NCBI GenBank assembly: GCA_002731825.1
Contig: PCCS01000012.1
Coordinates: 62,001-126,000 of the forward strand
DNA: 64,000 nt
Direction: 5' to 3'
Source: Myxococcales bacterium
Lineage (GTDB): Bacteria; Myxococcota_A; Bradymonadia; UBA7976; UBA1532
Shown here: positions 1 through 8,422 of the stretch, one piece after another
Position numbering within the stretch: position 1 is the stretch's first letter
Layout of the letters: the number at the start of each line of letters is the position of its first letter
The notes under the pieces: generated by a model
What the model was told of the DNA's origin: nothing
The model's input: the letters and a program-made list of their open reading frames with translations, nothing else
Databases searched by the model: none
Program-made: the position numbers and the translations under genes

Positions 1-1246
1 CGATGACATCGCATTCGACAAGGGTTTGCTGTCCTAACTCGGTGTCTCTGTAACTCAATGACATTTGTAATGGGCCCGGTCCATCAGGCAGCTCTGTCCA
101 GCGAATCGGCAGTGGTTGACTGGTATCGACCTCTCGCGTATTCGGATTGGGGCTGACGATTTGGAACGGTGGTCGTTCGCGTAAATCGGTGCCGCCCGCC
201 TTTCGGGTTTCAATGCGTTGTCCAGCTGACAAGAGCACTGCATGAGGGCCAAAGGTGAGACGTCGGTTCATCTGTCTGAGTAAGTAAACCCAGAGTGAGC
301 TGCCCTCCAAACCTTGACCGGACACACCTTGAGGTAAGGTCAGTTCTCCATCATCAACAACAGCTGCATCCAAAACGAGGTGTTCGATCGCTTGATAGAA
401 GGCAACGCGTCGGAACACGACCTTGCTCCCACCTACATAGAGTCGAAGACGACTGTCAGATGTGTCTCTGCGCTGCCAGCGAATGGTGGGTGGCTCCATC
501 TCCGTGTTGGTCATAAAATCAGCGATTGCATCCAAGCTCTCATCGGACTCAAGTTGGATTGCATGGGGCATTGTGACCTCGTCTTCGAAGGCGGGGATTC
601 GCTGACCCCCGGTGGCATTTACCTGTATGTCTGAGTCAGCCTCAAACTCAATCGTTACGGCCATCTCATCATCTGGTGCATAAAAGACGCGCTCCGAATT
701 TGGGTCAAAGTTGGGTCTTAAGACGAGGGTCTGGTCTTGATTTATCACCGAGATAACCCCCAGGTTTTCGTCTGCTGACTCAGTCAATGTAAGTCGGGTC
801 AAACGACACGTGCCATTGGGTACTTCGACAAAGCTCACACCAACGATCCGGGCAGCAAGGCCAACGAGTCGGCCTGTGTTAAGGTTTTTATCAGCCGTCT
901 GCGTCAGATTGATGGACCAAAGTTGACAGCCCCCTGGAGGCAGACCACCGCAGCCCCCGCACGCGTTGGTCGCGCCCTCGTCAACGAAACCGTCGCTGTC
1001 ATCATCCAAACCGTCACACAGATTTTCGGCGCTGACCGTTCGTCCCTGATCTGGTCCGCCCGAGTCAAGACCGGCATCGATTACGTCCGCATCCAGCAGG
1101 ACGCGACCGTCTACATTCGTATCGTATCGAGCCGCATCCAGACGCGCTTGCCCCCCATCTACAGTCCCAGGCTCGCGGTCACGAACAGTCCCATCACAGC
1201 CATTGGTCAAAAACCATAGGCCGACAAACCAGGCCAGTCTATTCAT
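1..1246 (-). CDS. MopE-like cysteine-motif envelope protein, probable lipoprotein (partial, 3' end outside window)
   Basis: The ORF track misses this gene because its stop lies beyond base 1. Reading the minus strand from ATG at 1246 gives about 415 codons without a stop. The N-terminus has a short hydrophobic stretch ending in a Cys (LTNGC, an imperfect lipobox), then an Asp-rich linker. Near residue 90 is CDGLDDDSDGFVDEG, close to the MopE putative metal-binding motif consensus CDGxDNDCDGxxDE that is common in deltaproteobacterial surface proteins. The rest looks beta-rich. A region near the cut (SQPLPIRWTELPDGPG) resembles an Ig-like or fibronectin-type strand pattern. It probably sits on the outer membrane or is secreted. 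No specific function can be assigned. Confidence 0.72.
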   Translation of the reverse strand, partial: MNRLAWFVGLWFLTNGCDGTVRDREPGTVDGGQARLDAARYDTNVDGRVLLDADVIDAGLDSGGPDQGRTVSAENLCDGLDDDSDGFVDEGATNACGGCGGLPPGGCQLWSINLTQTADKNLNTGRLVGLAARIVGVSFVEVPNGTCRLTRLTLTESADENLGVISVINQDQTLVLRPNFDPNSERVFYAPDDEMAVTIEFEADSDIQVNATGGQRIPAFEDEVTMPHAIQLESDESLDAIADFMTNTEMEPPTIRWQRRDTSDSRLRLYVGGSKVVFRRVAFYQAIEHLVLDAAVVDDGELTLPQGVSGQGLEGSSLWVYLLRQMNRRLTFGPHAVLLSAGQRIETRKAGGTDLRERPPFQIVSPNPNTREVDTSQPLPIRWTELPDGPGPLQMSLSYRDTELGQQTLVECDVI

Positions 1247-1429
1247 TGATTACCCCTACAGTCTGCAAACGACGGTGCTGATTTTAGCGATGACTCAACA
1301 GCGTCGATACGCACAGATACATCGACGCTTCATAGTCTCTTCTATGTGATTTGCGGTGTCGATATCAAATTAACTGAGGCATTGCACACCCATCAGCGAG
1401 TTCCGGACTTGGCTCGACTGGGTGGGGGT

Positions 1430-1819
1430 CTATTTTCTGCGCTTACGGCGGTGTGCTTCTGGCAGTCTCGATAAATTATGGAGGTCTTTAAGCCCGGCCA
1501 CGAAACCGTCCAAGTAATCTTGTGAAATACCGGCCCCCAAGTCGAGAGCTCGCCCTGCCAATGCCGCTGCATTATAGGGCCCGATGGTGAGGTCTTCATC
1601 GGCATCACGTCCATCGGTAATCTCAAAGATGTCGTCTACTGACCGGTCAGCGGTCAGAGTTGTCAAATCTCGCAGTCGGGGTAACTCGCGGCGGCGGAAC
1701 TGATTTTGTGTATCAGCTACATCCGTGGTCTCAATGACATCTATTGTTTGTGCGGTGATGGTCTTGCCCACTTTATCCCCTGTGTAGGTGTAAGTGCGAT
1801 TTTGCGCCTCATTATCCAC
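1430..1819 (-). CDS. Small hypothetical protein (129 aa)
   Basis: I do not recognise this protein. The reading frame begins at a GTG, the only usable start after an upstream in-frame stop. It has no signal peptide or membrane segment. The N-terminal third is Thr-rich, the middle is Arg/Asp-rich, and the C-terminus is a very basic tail (HRRKRRK). The Shine-Dalgarno-like AAGAGGG lies rather far upstream (about 20 nt), which leaves the start uncertain. A promoter-like TTGAGA-N18-TAAAGA precedes it. A shorter ORF in another frame (1393-1626) overlaps, but this frame has the more protein-like composition. Moderate doubt remains that it is a real gene. Confidence 0.45.
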   Translation of the reverse strand: MDNEAQNRTYTYTGDKVGKTITAQTIDVIETTDVADTQNQFRRRELPRLRDLTTLTADRSVDDIFEITDGRDADEDLTIGPYNAAALAGRALDLGAGISQDYLDGFVAGLKDLHNLSRLPEAHRRKRRK

Positions 1820-1854
1820 ACTTTTATTGACTTGTACATCCCTCTTTTAATAAA

Positions 1855-1884
1855 TCTTTAGAGAATCGAAAGGTTGGATCTCAA
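1855..1884 (-). promoter_or_regulatory. Possible sigma70-like promoter for the 129-aa ORF
   Basis: Reading the minus strand, TTGAGA and TAAAGA are separated by 18 nt and lie just upstream of the 1819 start, inside an AT-rich gap (1820-1966) that otherwise holds nothing recognisable. This is sequence resemblance only. Confidence 0.3.
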
Positions 1885-1966
1885 GCATTTAAAATTATTG
1901 TCTTTTTTATTTTATTCTCGTTCTGTTTTGGCCCGTCTTTACACACTCATTGTTGTCAACGAGGGC

Positions 1967-3643
1967 TCAACTGATCAAGTGAAGGTATTCTGGGGGTAGA
2001 CGACGTTCCACATGAGTTTCAATGGTCTCTGCGACTCTCAACAGTCTACTTTCGGTCCATGGGGCACCCATGAGCTGCAAGCCGACCGGCAGGCCCTGGT
2101 TATCGTAACCGACCGGGAGTGTAATACTGGGTAGGCCAGTTAAGTTCGCGATGGGCGAAAACCGCATGATCTTATCGAGAAGTCCCAGGTCAGAATCGCC
2201 GGTCTGCAGGGCATCAGAGCGCAGACGGGGCGCTGTGCAACCTGTCGTGGGCATGGCGATGACATCGACTGTCTCAAATAACTGTGTGATGTCTTGGTAT
2301 AGACCCACACGGAGGCGTTGTGCCTTGATGTAGTCGCTATTCTTAATCCTCTGGGCGATGGCGAGATTGAGTCTCACATCGAAGCCGAATTGCCGCTTAT
2401 GTTTGGTCAAGTACGGCCCCATAGACGTGAGCATTTCGCTGACGATGGTCACCATATGGGCCGTTCTCATCACATCCAGATTTGAAATTGAGATTTCGTA
2501 TCGTCGAGCGCCGAGCTGTTGGGCTTGATCTAGGGCCATTTGACAGAGGTTGACCACGTCTGGGTCAGCATCGGCAAAAAAGGGTTCGTAAACCCCGATT
2601 TTTAATCCGTCAAGACGGTCTGAGCCAGCGAAGTGATGATCCACATCTGGCTGAAATACGGTGTTCGCATCGTCTGGATCAGGGCCACTCATCACTGAGT
2701 AGGCTGCAGCCACATCCGATACCGTCTGACCGAGGGGGCCTACATGAGCGACCGACCAGCACAATGGGGCGGCTCCCATTTCACTGATTCGGCCAAACGT
2801 TGGCTTGAGGCCGACGACACCACACAGTGCTGCTGGGATACGAATCGACCCGCCGCCATCCGCACCCACAGCGATTGGACATAGACCTGCTGCAACGGCT
2901 GCACCGCTACCGCTGGATGAACCGCCAGTCATTCGTTGACGGTCATGTGGGTTTCTGGCCGTGCCGTGGTGAGCATTAATGCCGGTGACCCCAATCCCGA
3001 TTTCATGCATATTGAGTTTGCCGATGAGCAGAGCGCCAGCCGCTCGCAGCCGCGCGACCGCGGTGGCATCTTTTATGGATCGGTTTTCGCCCAAAAAACG
3101 GGTTCCGACCCGCGTCCGATACCCCGCTTGGTCCAATTCATCTTTGACCCCTATGGGAACACCATCGAGTGGACCAATTGATCTGCTTTCCCGGTATCGT
3201 TGAGTCGACAAGCGCGCCTGCTCATAGAGGTCGTCTTGATGAAGCGCGATGATGGCATTGAGCGGCGTTTCCGAGTCACAGTCTTGATACGCATTGACGA
3301 TTCGCTCCGCCACATCGAGTGGCGATGCTTTGCCGTCCAGGTAGGCGCGTCTTAAGTCAGTTGAGCGGATCCCTAACGAGGTCTTTACAAGCGGGTCTAG
3401 TGAGTTTGGAGGCACCAGCTTTGAGCTTGATGAATCAGGGGTATGGTTGAATATCGGGTGGACAGTGGGAAGCGGGTGGGCACACTCGATGCGTCGAAGC
3501 CTTTGGATGCCAATGTCATTCAGAAAGCGATTGGCTATCCAATCACCAGGCCAACGCGTTTCAACGAGAGCCGTGGCCACTTTGAGCAGCCGGCCAGCTG
3601 TTCTTGGAGCGGCCAGCGCGTCGAGTTGATAATCATCGCTCAT
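1967..3643 (-). CDS. Amidase signature family hydrolase
   Basis: A 558-aa member of the amidase signature (AS) family, which hydrolyses amide bonds and includes GatA. The Ser-cisSer-Lys machinery is visible: the Lys in GVPIGVKDELD, the Gly/Ser loop GGSSSGSGAAVAAG, and the nucleophile in GGGSIRIPAALCG. The N-terminal extension of about 90 residues is unassigned. The start at 3643 overlaps the end of the upstream two-TM gene by 4 nt (ATGA), so it is likely co-translated with that gene and icmF. With no gatB or gatC nearby, a free-standing amidase acting on a small amide is more likely than the tRNA amidotransferase A subunit. The substrate is unknown. Confidence 0.85.
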   Translation of the reverse strand: MSDDYQLDALAAPRTAGRLLKVATALVETRWPGDWIANRFLNDIGIQRLRRIECAHPLPTVHPIFNHTPDSSSSKLVPPNSLDPLVKTSLGIRSTDLRRAYLDGKASPLDVAERIVNAYQDCDSETPLNAIIALHQDDLYEQARLSTQRYRESRSIGPLDGVPIGVKDELDQAGYRTRVGTRFLGENRSIKDATAVARLRAAGALLIGKLNMHEIGIGVTGINAHHGTARNPHDRQRMTGGSSSGSGAAVAAGLCPIAVGADGGGSIRIPAALCGVVGLKPTFGRISEMGAAPLCWSVAHVGPLGQTVSDVAAAYSVMSGPDPDDANTVFQPDVDHHFAGSDRLDGLKIGVYEPFFADADPDVVNLCQMALDQAQQLGARRYEISISNLDVMRTAHMVTIVSEMLTSMGPYLTKHKRQFGFDVRLNLAIAQRIKNSDYIKAQRLRVGLYQDITQLFETVDVIAMPTTGCTAPRLRSDALQTGDSDLGLLDKIMRFSPIANLTGLPSITLPVGYDNQGLPVGLQLMGAPWTESRLLRVAETIETHVERRLPPEYLHLIS

Positions 3644-3888
3644 TTTTTGAAGGCTCGGAGCAGAGCCGAACCCAGACGGAGCTGGTCTCGCTTAGCGACC
3701 TTTACGACTCGGATACCGTATGGAATTGAAATCAGGAGTGGGCTGAGCATACAGACCACTCTGACGACAACAGGGGTCGACTCATCCATCAGTGGTCGGA
3801 TGAAGGACAAGGCGAACATCACCAGCGTACAGGCGCCGGTGAATGCAACACCAAAATACACCAGTTGAAGAGCTGTCGAAAATTTCAT
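3640..3888 (-). CDS. Small two-TM membrane protein (82 aa)
   Basis: The track gives a longer ORF from 3963, but that version would run back into icmF. ATG at 3888 lies 5 nt after the icmF stop and gives MKFSTALQL..., which begins with a hydrophobic helix. Two membrane segments are visible (about residues 8-28 and 45-63), followed by a basic cytoplasmic tail (RVVKVAKRDQLR). I do not recognise the family. Its position between icmF and the amidase, with a 4-nt overlap to the latter, indicates one transcript. Its role is unknown; it could be a small accessory or membrane-anchoring factor. Confidence 0.65.
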   Translation of the reverse strand: MKFSTALQLVYFGVAFTGACTLVMFALSFIRPLMDESTPVVVRVVCMLSPLLISIPYGIRVVKVAKRDQLRLGSALLRAFKK

Positions 3889-3893
3889 TGGCG

Positions 3894-6800
3894 TCACATG
3901 TTTCGCCGATATTGACCGCCGACGGCGAATAAGCAATCGCTGATTTGACCCAGAGAACACCACTTCACTGTCTCCATCAAAGCGGCGAATACATTCTCGC
4001 CAGAGAGCGCGGCGTGTCGTAACTGCTCCAACGCTTGGGCGTTTTTCTTGGGATACCGAGTACGAAAGCCATCGACACCTCCGATCTGTGATTCTTTTTC
4101 CGTTTCAGTTGCCCGAATCAGATCCACTTCGATGACACCCTCACTCGCCGTATCAGGCAGGAAGGTGTTGACTCCGATGATGGGAAGTTGACCCGAGTGT
4201 TTTTGCTGCTCGTAGGTCATTGATTCTTCCTGAATCTTACTGCGCTGGTACATCATTTCCATGGCCCCGAGGACACCACCGCGTTCGGTGATTCGATCAA
4301 ATTCTGCTAAGACGGCGTCTTCGACTAAATGGGTCAATTGGTCCAGGAAATAGGCCCCTTGAAACGGGTTTTCATTTTTCATCAATCCCAGTTCTCGATT
4401 GATGATCAATTGAATCGCCACGGCGCGCCGCACCGATGCCTCAGTGGGTGTTGTGATCGCCTCGTCGTACGCGTTGGTGTGGAGACTGTTGCAGTTGTCT
4501 GCAATGGCGTAGAGCGCCTGTAGGGTTGTCCTGATATCATTAAAATCGATTTCTTGAGCGTGTAAAGAGCGCCCAGATGTCTGAATGTGGTACTTCAGTT
4601 TCTGGCTTCTCTCACCCGCCGTGTAGAGATCTCGCAGCGCAATTGCCCAGATGCGTCTGGCAACCCGGCCAATGACCGCATATTCCGGGTCGATGCCATT
4701 GGAGAAAAAGAATGACAGGTTGCGAGCAAAGTCATCGACGTTCATGCCTCTCGATTTGTAGTACTCGACGAACGTGAGCCCATTGGCGAGTGTAAAGGCA
4801 AGCTGCGTGATGGGATTAGCACCGGCTTCTGCGATGTGATAGCCGCTGATTGATACGCTGTAAAAATTTCGGATTTTATTGTCGATGAAATAGGCCTGAA
4901 TATCACCCATCATTTTGAGGGCAAAATCCGTGGAGAAAATGCATGTATTCTGCGCCTGGTCTTCTTTGAGTATGTCAGCCTGCACTGTGCCGCGAACCGA
5001 CGCCAATGTGGCAGCACTGACCTCCGCATATTCGGCGCTATCCACTAATTGACACCCTGAAACACCCAATAAGCCAAGGCCTGTTCCATCGTGGGTTGGT
5101 GGCAGGTCCATGCGATAACTGGGCTGGTCCGGAGCCAAAGCCAAAATGGTCTCTTGCGCCGCTGCCCAACGACCGGTTTCTTTGAGTCGTTTCTCGATGG
5201 CTTGATCAATGGCTGTATTTAAGAACATGGCCAGCAGCATCGGCGCAGGTCCGTTGATGGTCATGGAGACGCTTGTACTCGGCGCTGTCAAATCGAATCC
5301 GGAATACAATCGTTTGGCGTCGTCCAAACTGGCAACACTGACACCGGAGTTACCCACCTTGCCGTAAATGTCTGGCCGTTTTGCTGGATCGCGGCCGTAG
5401 AGCGTGACCGAATCAAATGCGGTCGATAAGCGTGCGGCCGGCTGTCCTTTCGAGAGGTAATGAAATCGATGATTTGTGCGTTCAGGGTGTCCTTCGCCAG
5501 CAAACATTCTCGTCGGGTCCTCACCCGTGCGTTTAAAGGGGAAAACACCCGCGGTGAAGGGAAATTCACCCGGTACATTTTCCAAGCGGCGCCACTTTAA
5601 AATTTCACCCCAGTCATGGGACGAGGGAAGAGCCACCTTAGGAATGGGGTTTCCAGACAAACTCTCCGAGTAGTTGTCGACATTTATGTTTCGGCCGCGA
5701 ATCTCATAGCTCATAACGGGTGCTGTGTAGAGTGCACGGGTCTGGTTCATGGTCCGAATACCCTCGCGATCTACATCGGTTAAATCCGACAAGGCCATGT
5801 TGTAGAGCTCAGCGAGTCTCTGGGCGACGGGATCGTCTGTTTGGTCGTCGACAGCCGTCGCCCACTGGTCCATGTTGACACCCAGCGCGCACAGGCTCCT
5901 GTAGAGACCATCGGCTTTCGCTGCGACCTCCACCTTCTTGGTCGTTGCTCGCTTGTACCCGCGAATTTCCTCAGCCACCTCCGACAGGTAGCGGATTCGA
6001 TCGGGTGGGACGACCGTGGCCAACAACGGTGCGCGCGATGGTTGTTTAGATGACGACCAGTCGCCTGAACATCGCTCATTGAGACGCCCATTGAGCGCGG
6101 TGAACAAATGGTCGACCCCTGCATCCCCGAATCGGCTGGCCATACACAGATGGACAGGCATCGACTGAGGTGATGCATCGAATGCAGTTCGGTTCCGTTG
6201 GACCTGTTTCCTCACATAGCGGAGTGCATCATCCGCACCCCGCTTGTCCGCTTTATTAATGGCGATGACATCGGCAAAATCCAACATGTCAATTTTCTCA
6301 AGCTGGCTTGGTGCGCCATATTCTGGTGTCATGACGTAGAGCGACAGGTCAGATAGGTCGATGACCTCTGATCCGCTTTGACCAATGCCAGCCGTCTCTA
6401 AGATCACCAGGTCATATACGCTTGACTTGAGTGCGGCCAAGACATCTCGAACGGCCTCTGGAACGGATACATTTGCTTGACGTGTCGCCATGGAGCGCAT
6501 GTAGACCCGCGAATCCGTTGTGCTGTTCATTCGAATTCGGTCACCCAACAACGCCCCGCCCGATCGTCTTCGGCTGGGATCGACTGATAGGACCGCAAAC
6601 CGCTTGTCAGGATAGGCATCGAGAAAGCGCCTAATCAGCTCGTCAGTCAGGGACGATTTACCTGCGCCACCAACGCCTGTGATGCCCAGGACGGGGGTGG
6701 TGTTCTCTGGGTCAAACTGCGCCTTTAACGCCGTCAGCTGTGCGGCGTTGCCGGCCGCATGGGCATTTTCGATAAGCGTAATGGTTCGAGCAACTGCGCT

Positions 6801-7289
6801 CGGCTTACCGCTTTCAAAGCCATTGGGTAGAGCATCGTCCGTTTTTGTGAGCGGTCGGTTCGCACGCTCGATCATATCGTCGATCATGCCCTCAAGGCCA
6901 AGGCGTCGGCCATCTTCGACCGAGTAGAGTCGTGCGACGCCACGGGCGTGGAGTAATTCGATTTCCTTATCGGTTATGGTGCCGCCGCCGCCGCCAAAAA
7001 TACCAATTTGGTCCCGTCCAGCAGCCTTGAGTTGTTCCACCATGTAGGTGAAATATTCGACATGACCGCCTTGGTACGACGAGACGGCTATTCCATGGGC
7101 ATCTTCTTGGACTGCGGCGTCGACAACATCCTGGACCGCACGGTCATGTCCCAGGTGAATCACCTCAGCCCCACGAGCCTGCAGTACACGGCGCATGATA
7201 TTGATGGCTGCGTCATGTCCATCGAATAAGCTCGCAGCGGTCACAAACCGAACGGGTAGCCCTTGTTTTTCTTGCAGCGATTTTTTCAT
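3894..7289 (-). CDS. icmF: Fused isobutyryl-CoA mutase with MeaI-type GTPase chaperone
   Basis: A 1131-aa B12 enzyme that interconverts isobutyryl-CoA and n-butyryl-CoA. The order is that of IcmF: an N-terminal cobalamin-binding domain (about 15-145, with the DGHDAA base-off His motif), a G3E/MeaI GTPase (P-loop GVGGAGKSS near 205), a linker, then the mutase barrel (about 550-1130). The two specificity positions read Phe (TRMFAGEG) and Gln (EDQAQNTCI). This is the isobutyryl-CoA mutase pattern; methylmalonyl-CoA mutase has Tyr and Arg there. I prefer ATG 7289 over the track's TTG because GGGGGG lies 6 nt upstream. It is the first gene of a unit with a two-TM protein and an amidase. The GTPase domain is known in this family to gate cofactor loading. 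Confidence 0.95.
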   Translation of the reverse strand: MKKSLQEKQGLPVRFVTAASLFDGHDAAINIMRRVLQARGAEVIHLGHDRAVQDVVDAAVQEDAHGIAVSSYQGGHVEYFTYMVEQLKAAGRDQIGIFGGGGGTITDKEIELLHARGVARLYSVEDGRRLGLEGMIDDMIERANRPLTKTDDALPNGFESGKPSAVARTITLIENAHAAGNAAQLTALKAQFDPENTTPVLGITGVGGAGKSSLTDELIRRFLDAYPDKRFAVLSVDPSRRRSGGALLGDRIRMNSTTDSRVYMRSMATRQANVSVPEAVRDVLAALKSSVYDLVILETAGIGQSGSEVIDLSDLSLYVMTPEYGAPSQLEKIDMLDFADVIAINKADKRGADDALRYVRKQVQRNRTAFDASPQSMPVHLCMASRFGDAGVDHLFTALNGRLNERCSGDWSSSKQPSRAPLLATVVPPDRIRYLSEVAEEIRGYKRATTKKVEVAAKADGLYRSLCALGVNMDQWATAVDDQTDDPVAQRLAELYNMALSDLTDVDREGIRTMNQTRALYTAPVMSYEIRGRNINVDNYSESLSGNPIPKVALPSSHDWGEILKWRRLENVPGEFPFTAGVFPFKRTGEDPTRMFAGEGHPERTNHRFHYLSKGQPAARLSTAFDSVTLYGRDPAKRPDIYGKVGNSGVSVASLDDAKRLYSGFDLTAPSTSVSMTINGPAPMLLAMFLNTAIDQAIEKRLKETGRWAAAQETILALAPDQPSYRMDLPPTHDGTGLGLLGVSGCQLVDSAEYAEVSAATLASVRGTVQADILKEDQAQNTCIFSTDFALKMMGDIQAYFIDNKIRNFYSVSISGYHIAEAGANPITQLAFTLANGLTFVEYYKSRGMNVDDFARNLSFFFSNGIDPEYAVIGRVARRIWAIALRDLYTAGERSQKLKYHIQTSGRSLHAQEIDFNDIRTTLQALYAIADNCNSLHTNAYDEAITTPTEASVRRAVAIQLIINRELGLMKNENPFQGAYFLDQLTHLVEDAVLAEFDRITERGGVLGAMEMMYQRSKIQEESMTYEQQKHSGQLPIIGVNTFLPDTASEGVIEVDLIRATETEKESQIGGVDGFRTRYPKKNAQALEQLRHAALSGENVFAALMETVKWCSLGQISDCLFAVGGQYRRNM

Positions 7290-7558
7290 CAATTACCCCC
7301 CGCGTCGTCATGCCATACAGGTCAGCATATCCCCTCCCGTGACCTTAGAACTCCTGACCGAAAGTTCCAAGATCCAAATCATCACCGCGCCGATCTATCA
7401 CGACATAACTAAATTTTTGTCTAGATTTTCTGTCTTTCACCGTCACCGTTGCCCCAAAATATTTTTTCGAGGGCTGACTTTTTTTTTGCCCCTTTGCTTT
7501 TCTAAATTCCGGATTTGGCTCTTATATTGAGCACGATAGCCTCATTCTTCGAGGAATT

Positions 7559-7606
7559 ATGATGAGCCGATCGGTTAAAGTATTGGACTTACCTGGCACC
7601 GAATGA
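7559..7606 (+). CDS. Putative 15-codon leader ORF upstream of actA
   Basis: GAGGA is followed after a few bases by tandem ATG codons, 15 sense codons and TGA (MMSRSVKV...). It is too short for the ORF track. It precedes a terminator-like hairpin at 7661. The layout resembles a leader peptide, but the residues show no amino-acid run that would suggest classical attenuation. It may be chance. Confidence 0.25.
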   Translation: MMSRSVKVLDLPGTE

Positions 7607-7660
7607 TATTCCGCGCCTAGATGCTGGCAGCTTCAGAAAAGTTGCAGTAGGACGGATCGT

Positions 7661-7690
7661 ACGACCTGCCGGGGAGGTCGTTTAATTTGT
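7661..7690 (+). terminator. Terminator or attenuator-like hairpin in act leader
   Basis: ACGACCT (7661-7667) pairs perfectly with AGGTCGT (7675-7681) around a GCCGGGG loop, and the stem is followed by TTAATTT. It lies 70 nt before actA on the same strand, so it would act inside the leader, or end a short upstream transcript. Confidence 0.4.
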
Positions 7691-7698
7691 GAAAATCA

Positions 7699-7721
7699 GC
7701 CCACCCCTTCGGATGGTGGGC
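7699..7721 (+). promoter_or_regulatory. Second leader hairpin before actA
   Basis: GCCCACC (7699-7705) pairs with GGTGGGC (7715-7721) over a 9-nt loop. There is no T-run after it. It ends about 10 nt before the AGAGG that is the likely actA ribosome site, so it may affect translation initiation or mRNA stability. Confidence 0.35.
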
Positions 7722-7750
7722 CCCTGGATGCTTGAGAGGTTGCCTAACAT

Positions 7751-8422
7751 ATGAGCAACGAAAAGCACGGGTCCGATCGGGACGACGAGCTCTTAAAGTT
7801 TCCGTCGTGGCACAATATCATTCCGCCAATTTTCTTTTTGGTGGTTGGTCCTGTGGTCACGCTTCTTGCGATTGGCGGCGTCTGGTATTACTTCTCGCCG
7901 AAGTTTACAGACGTAGGGTATATGCCGGAACAGCCGGTACACTACAGCCATAAGCTTCACGCGGGTGAGTTGAAAATCGACTGCCGGTATTGCCATACAG
8001 CCGTGGAGAAAACCCCATGGGCTGGTGTGCCACCCACGCAGACGTGCATGAACTGCCACAACGCGGTGAAAACCAAGTCGCCCAAACTCGAAATGGTCCG
8101 ACAGAGTTGGAAGACAGGCGAGTCGATCCCGTGGGTGAGAGTCCATAAGATCGCAGACTACGCGTATTTCGACCACTCCGCCCACGTTCAAGTAGGGGTC
8201 GGGTGTGAGTCGTGCCATGGCCGAATTGATCAAATGGTCGAAGTGTGGCAGTCACAGCCACTCAGTATGGGTTGGTGTCTCGAGTGCCATAATGCACCCG
8301 AGCAACACCTGCGGCCCAAAGACAAGGTCACTGTGATGGGATACACACCCAGCCCAGGCGATAAAGAACGGATTGCGACAGAGGTCAATCCACCAATCCA
8401 CTGCTCGGGGTGTCATCGATGA
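7751..8422 (+). CDS. actA: Alternative complex III subunit A, pentaheme cytochrome c
   Basis: A 223-aa membrane-anchored multiheme cytochrome. One TM helix lies near residues 24-47, then five CxxCH sites at about 78 (CRYCH), 99 (CMNCH), 151 (CESCH), 176 (CLECH) and 218 (CSGCH). Five hemes match ActA of alternative complex III, the quinol:cytochrome c/HiPIP oxidoreductase that replaces bc1. It carries electrons from the iron-sulfur subunit ActB toward the cytochrome c acceptor. It is the first gene of a six-gene act operon, and its stop overlaps the actB start as ATGA. Confidence 0.96.
   Translation: MSNEKHGSDRDDELLKFPSWHNIIPPIFFLVVGPVVTLLAIGGVWYYFSPKFTDVGYMPEQPVHYSHKLHAGELKIDCRYCHTAVEKTPWAGVPPTQTCMNCHNAVKTKSPKLEMVRQSWKTGESIPWVRVHKIADYAYFDHSAHVQVGVGCESCHGRIDQMVEVWQSQPLSMGWCLECHNAPEQHLRPKDKVTVMGYTPSPGDKERIATEVNPPIHCSGCHR

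Larger units (their letters stand above)
7290..7750. other. Long intergenic leader between divergent icmF and act operons
   Basis: These 460 bases separate icmF (minus) from actA (plus). The left part is AT-rich with T-tracts. The right part holds a 15-codon ORF with a good ribosome site and two hairpins, all entered separately. I could not define a confident promoter for either direction. A TATATT near 7523 lacks a good -35 partner. Confidence 0.6.
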
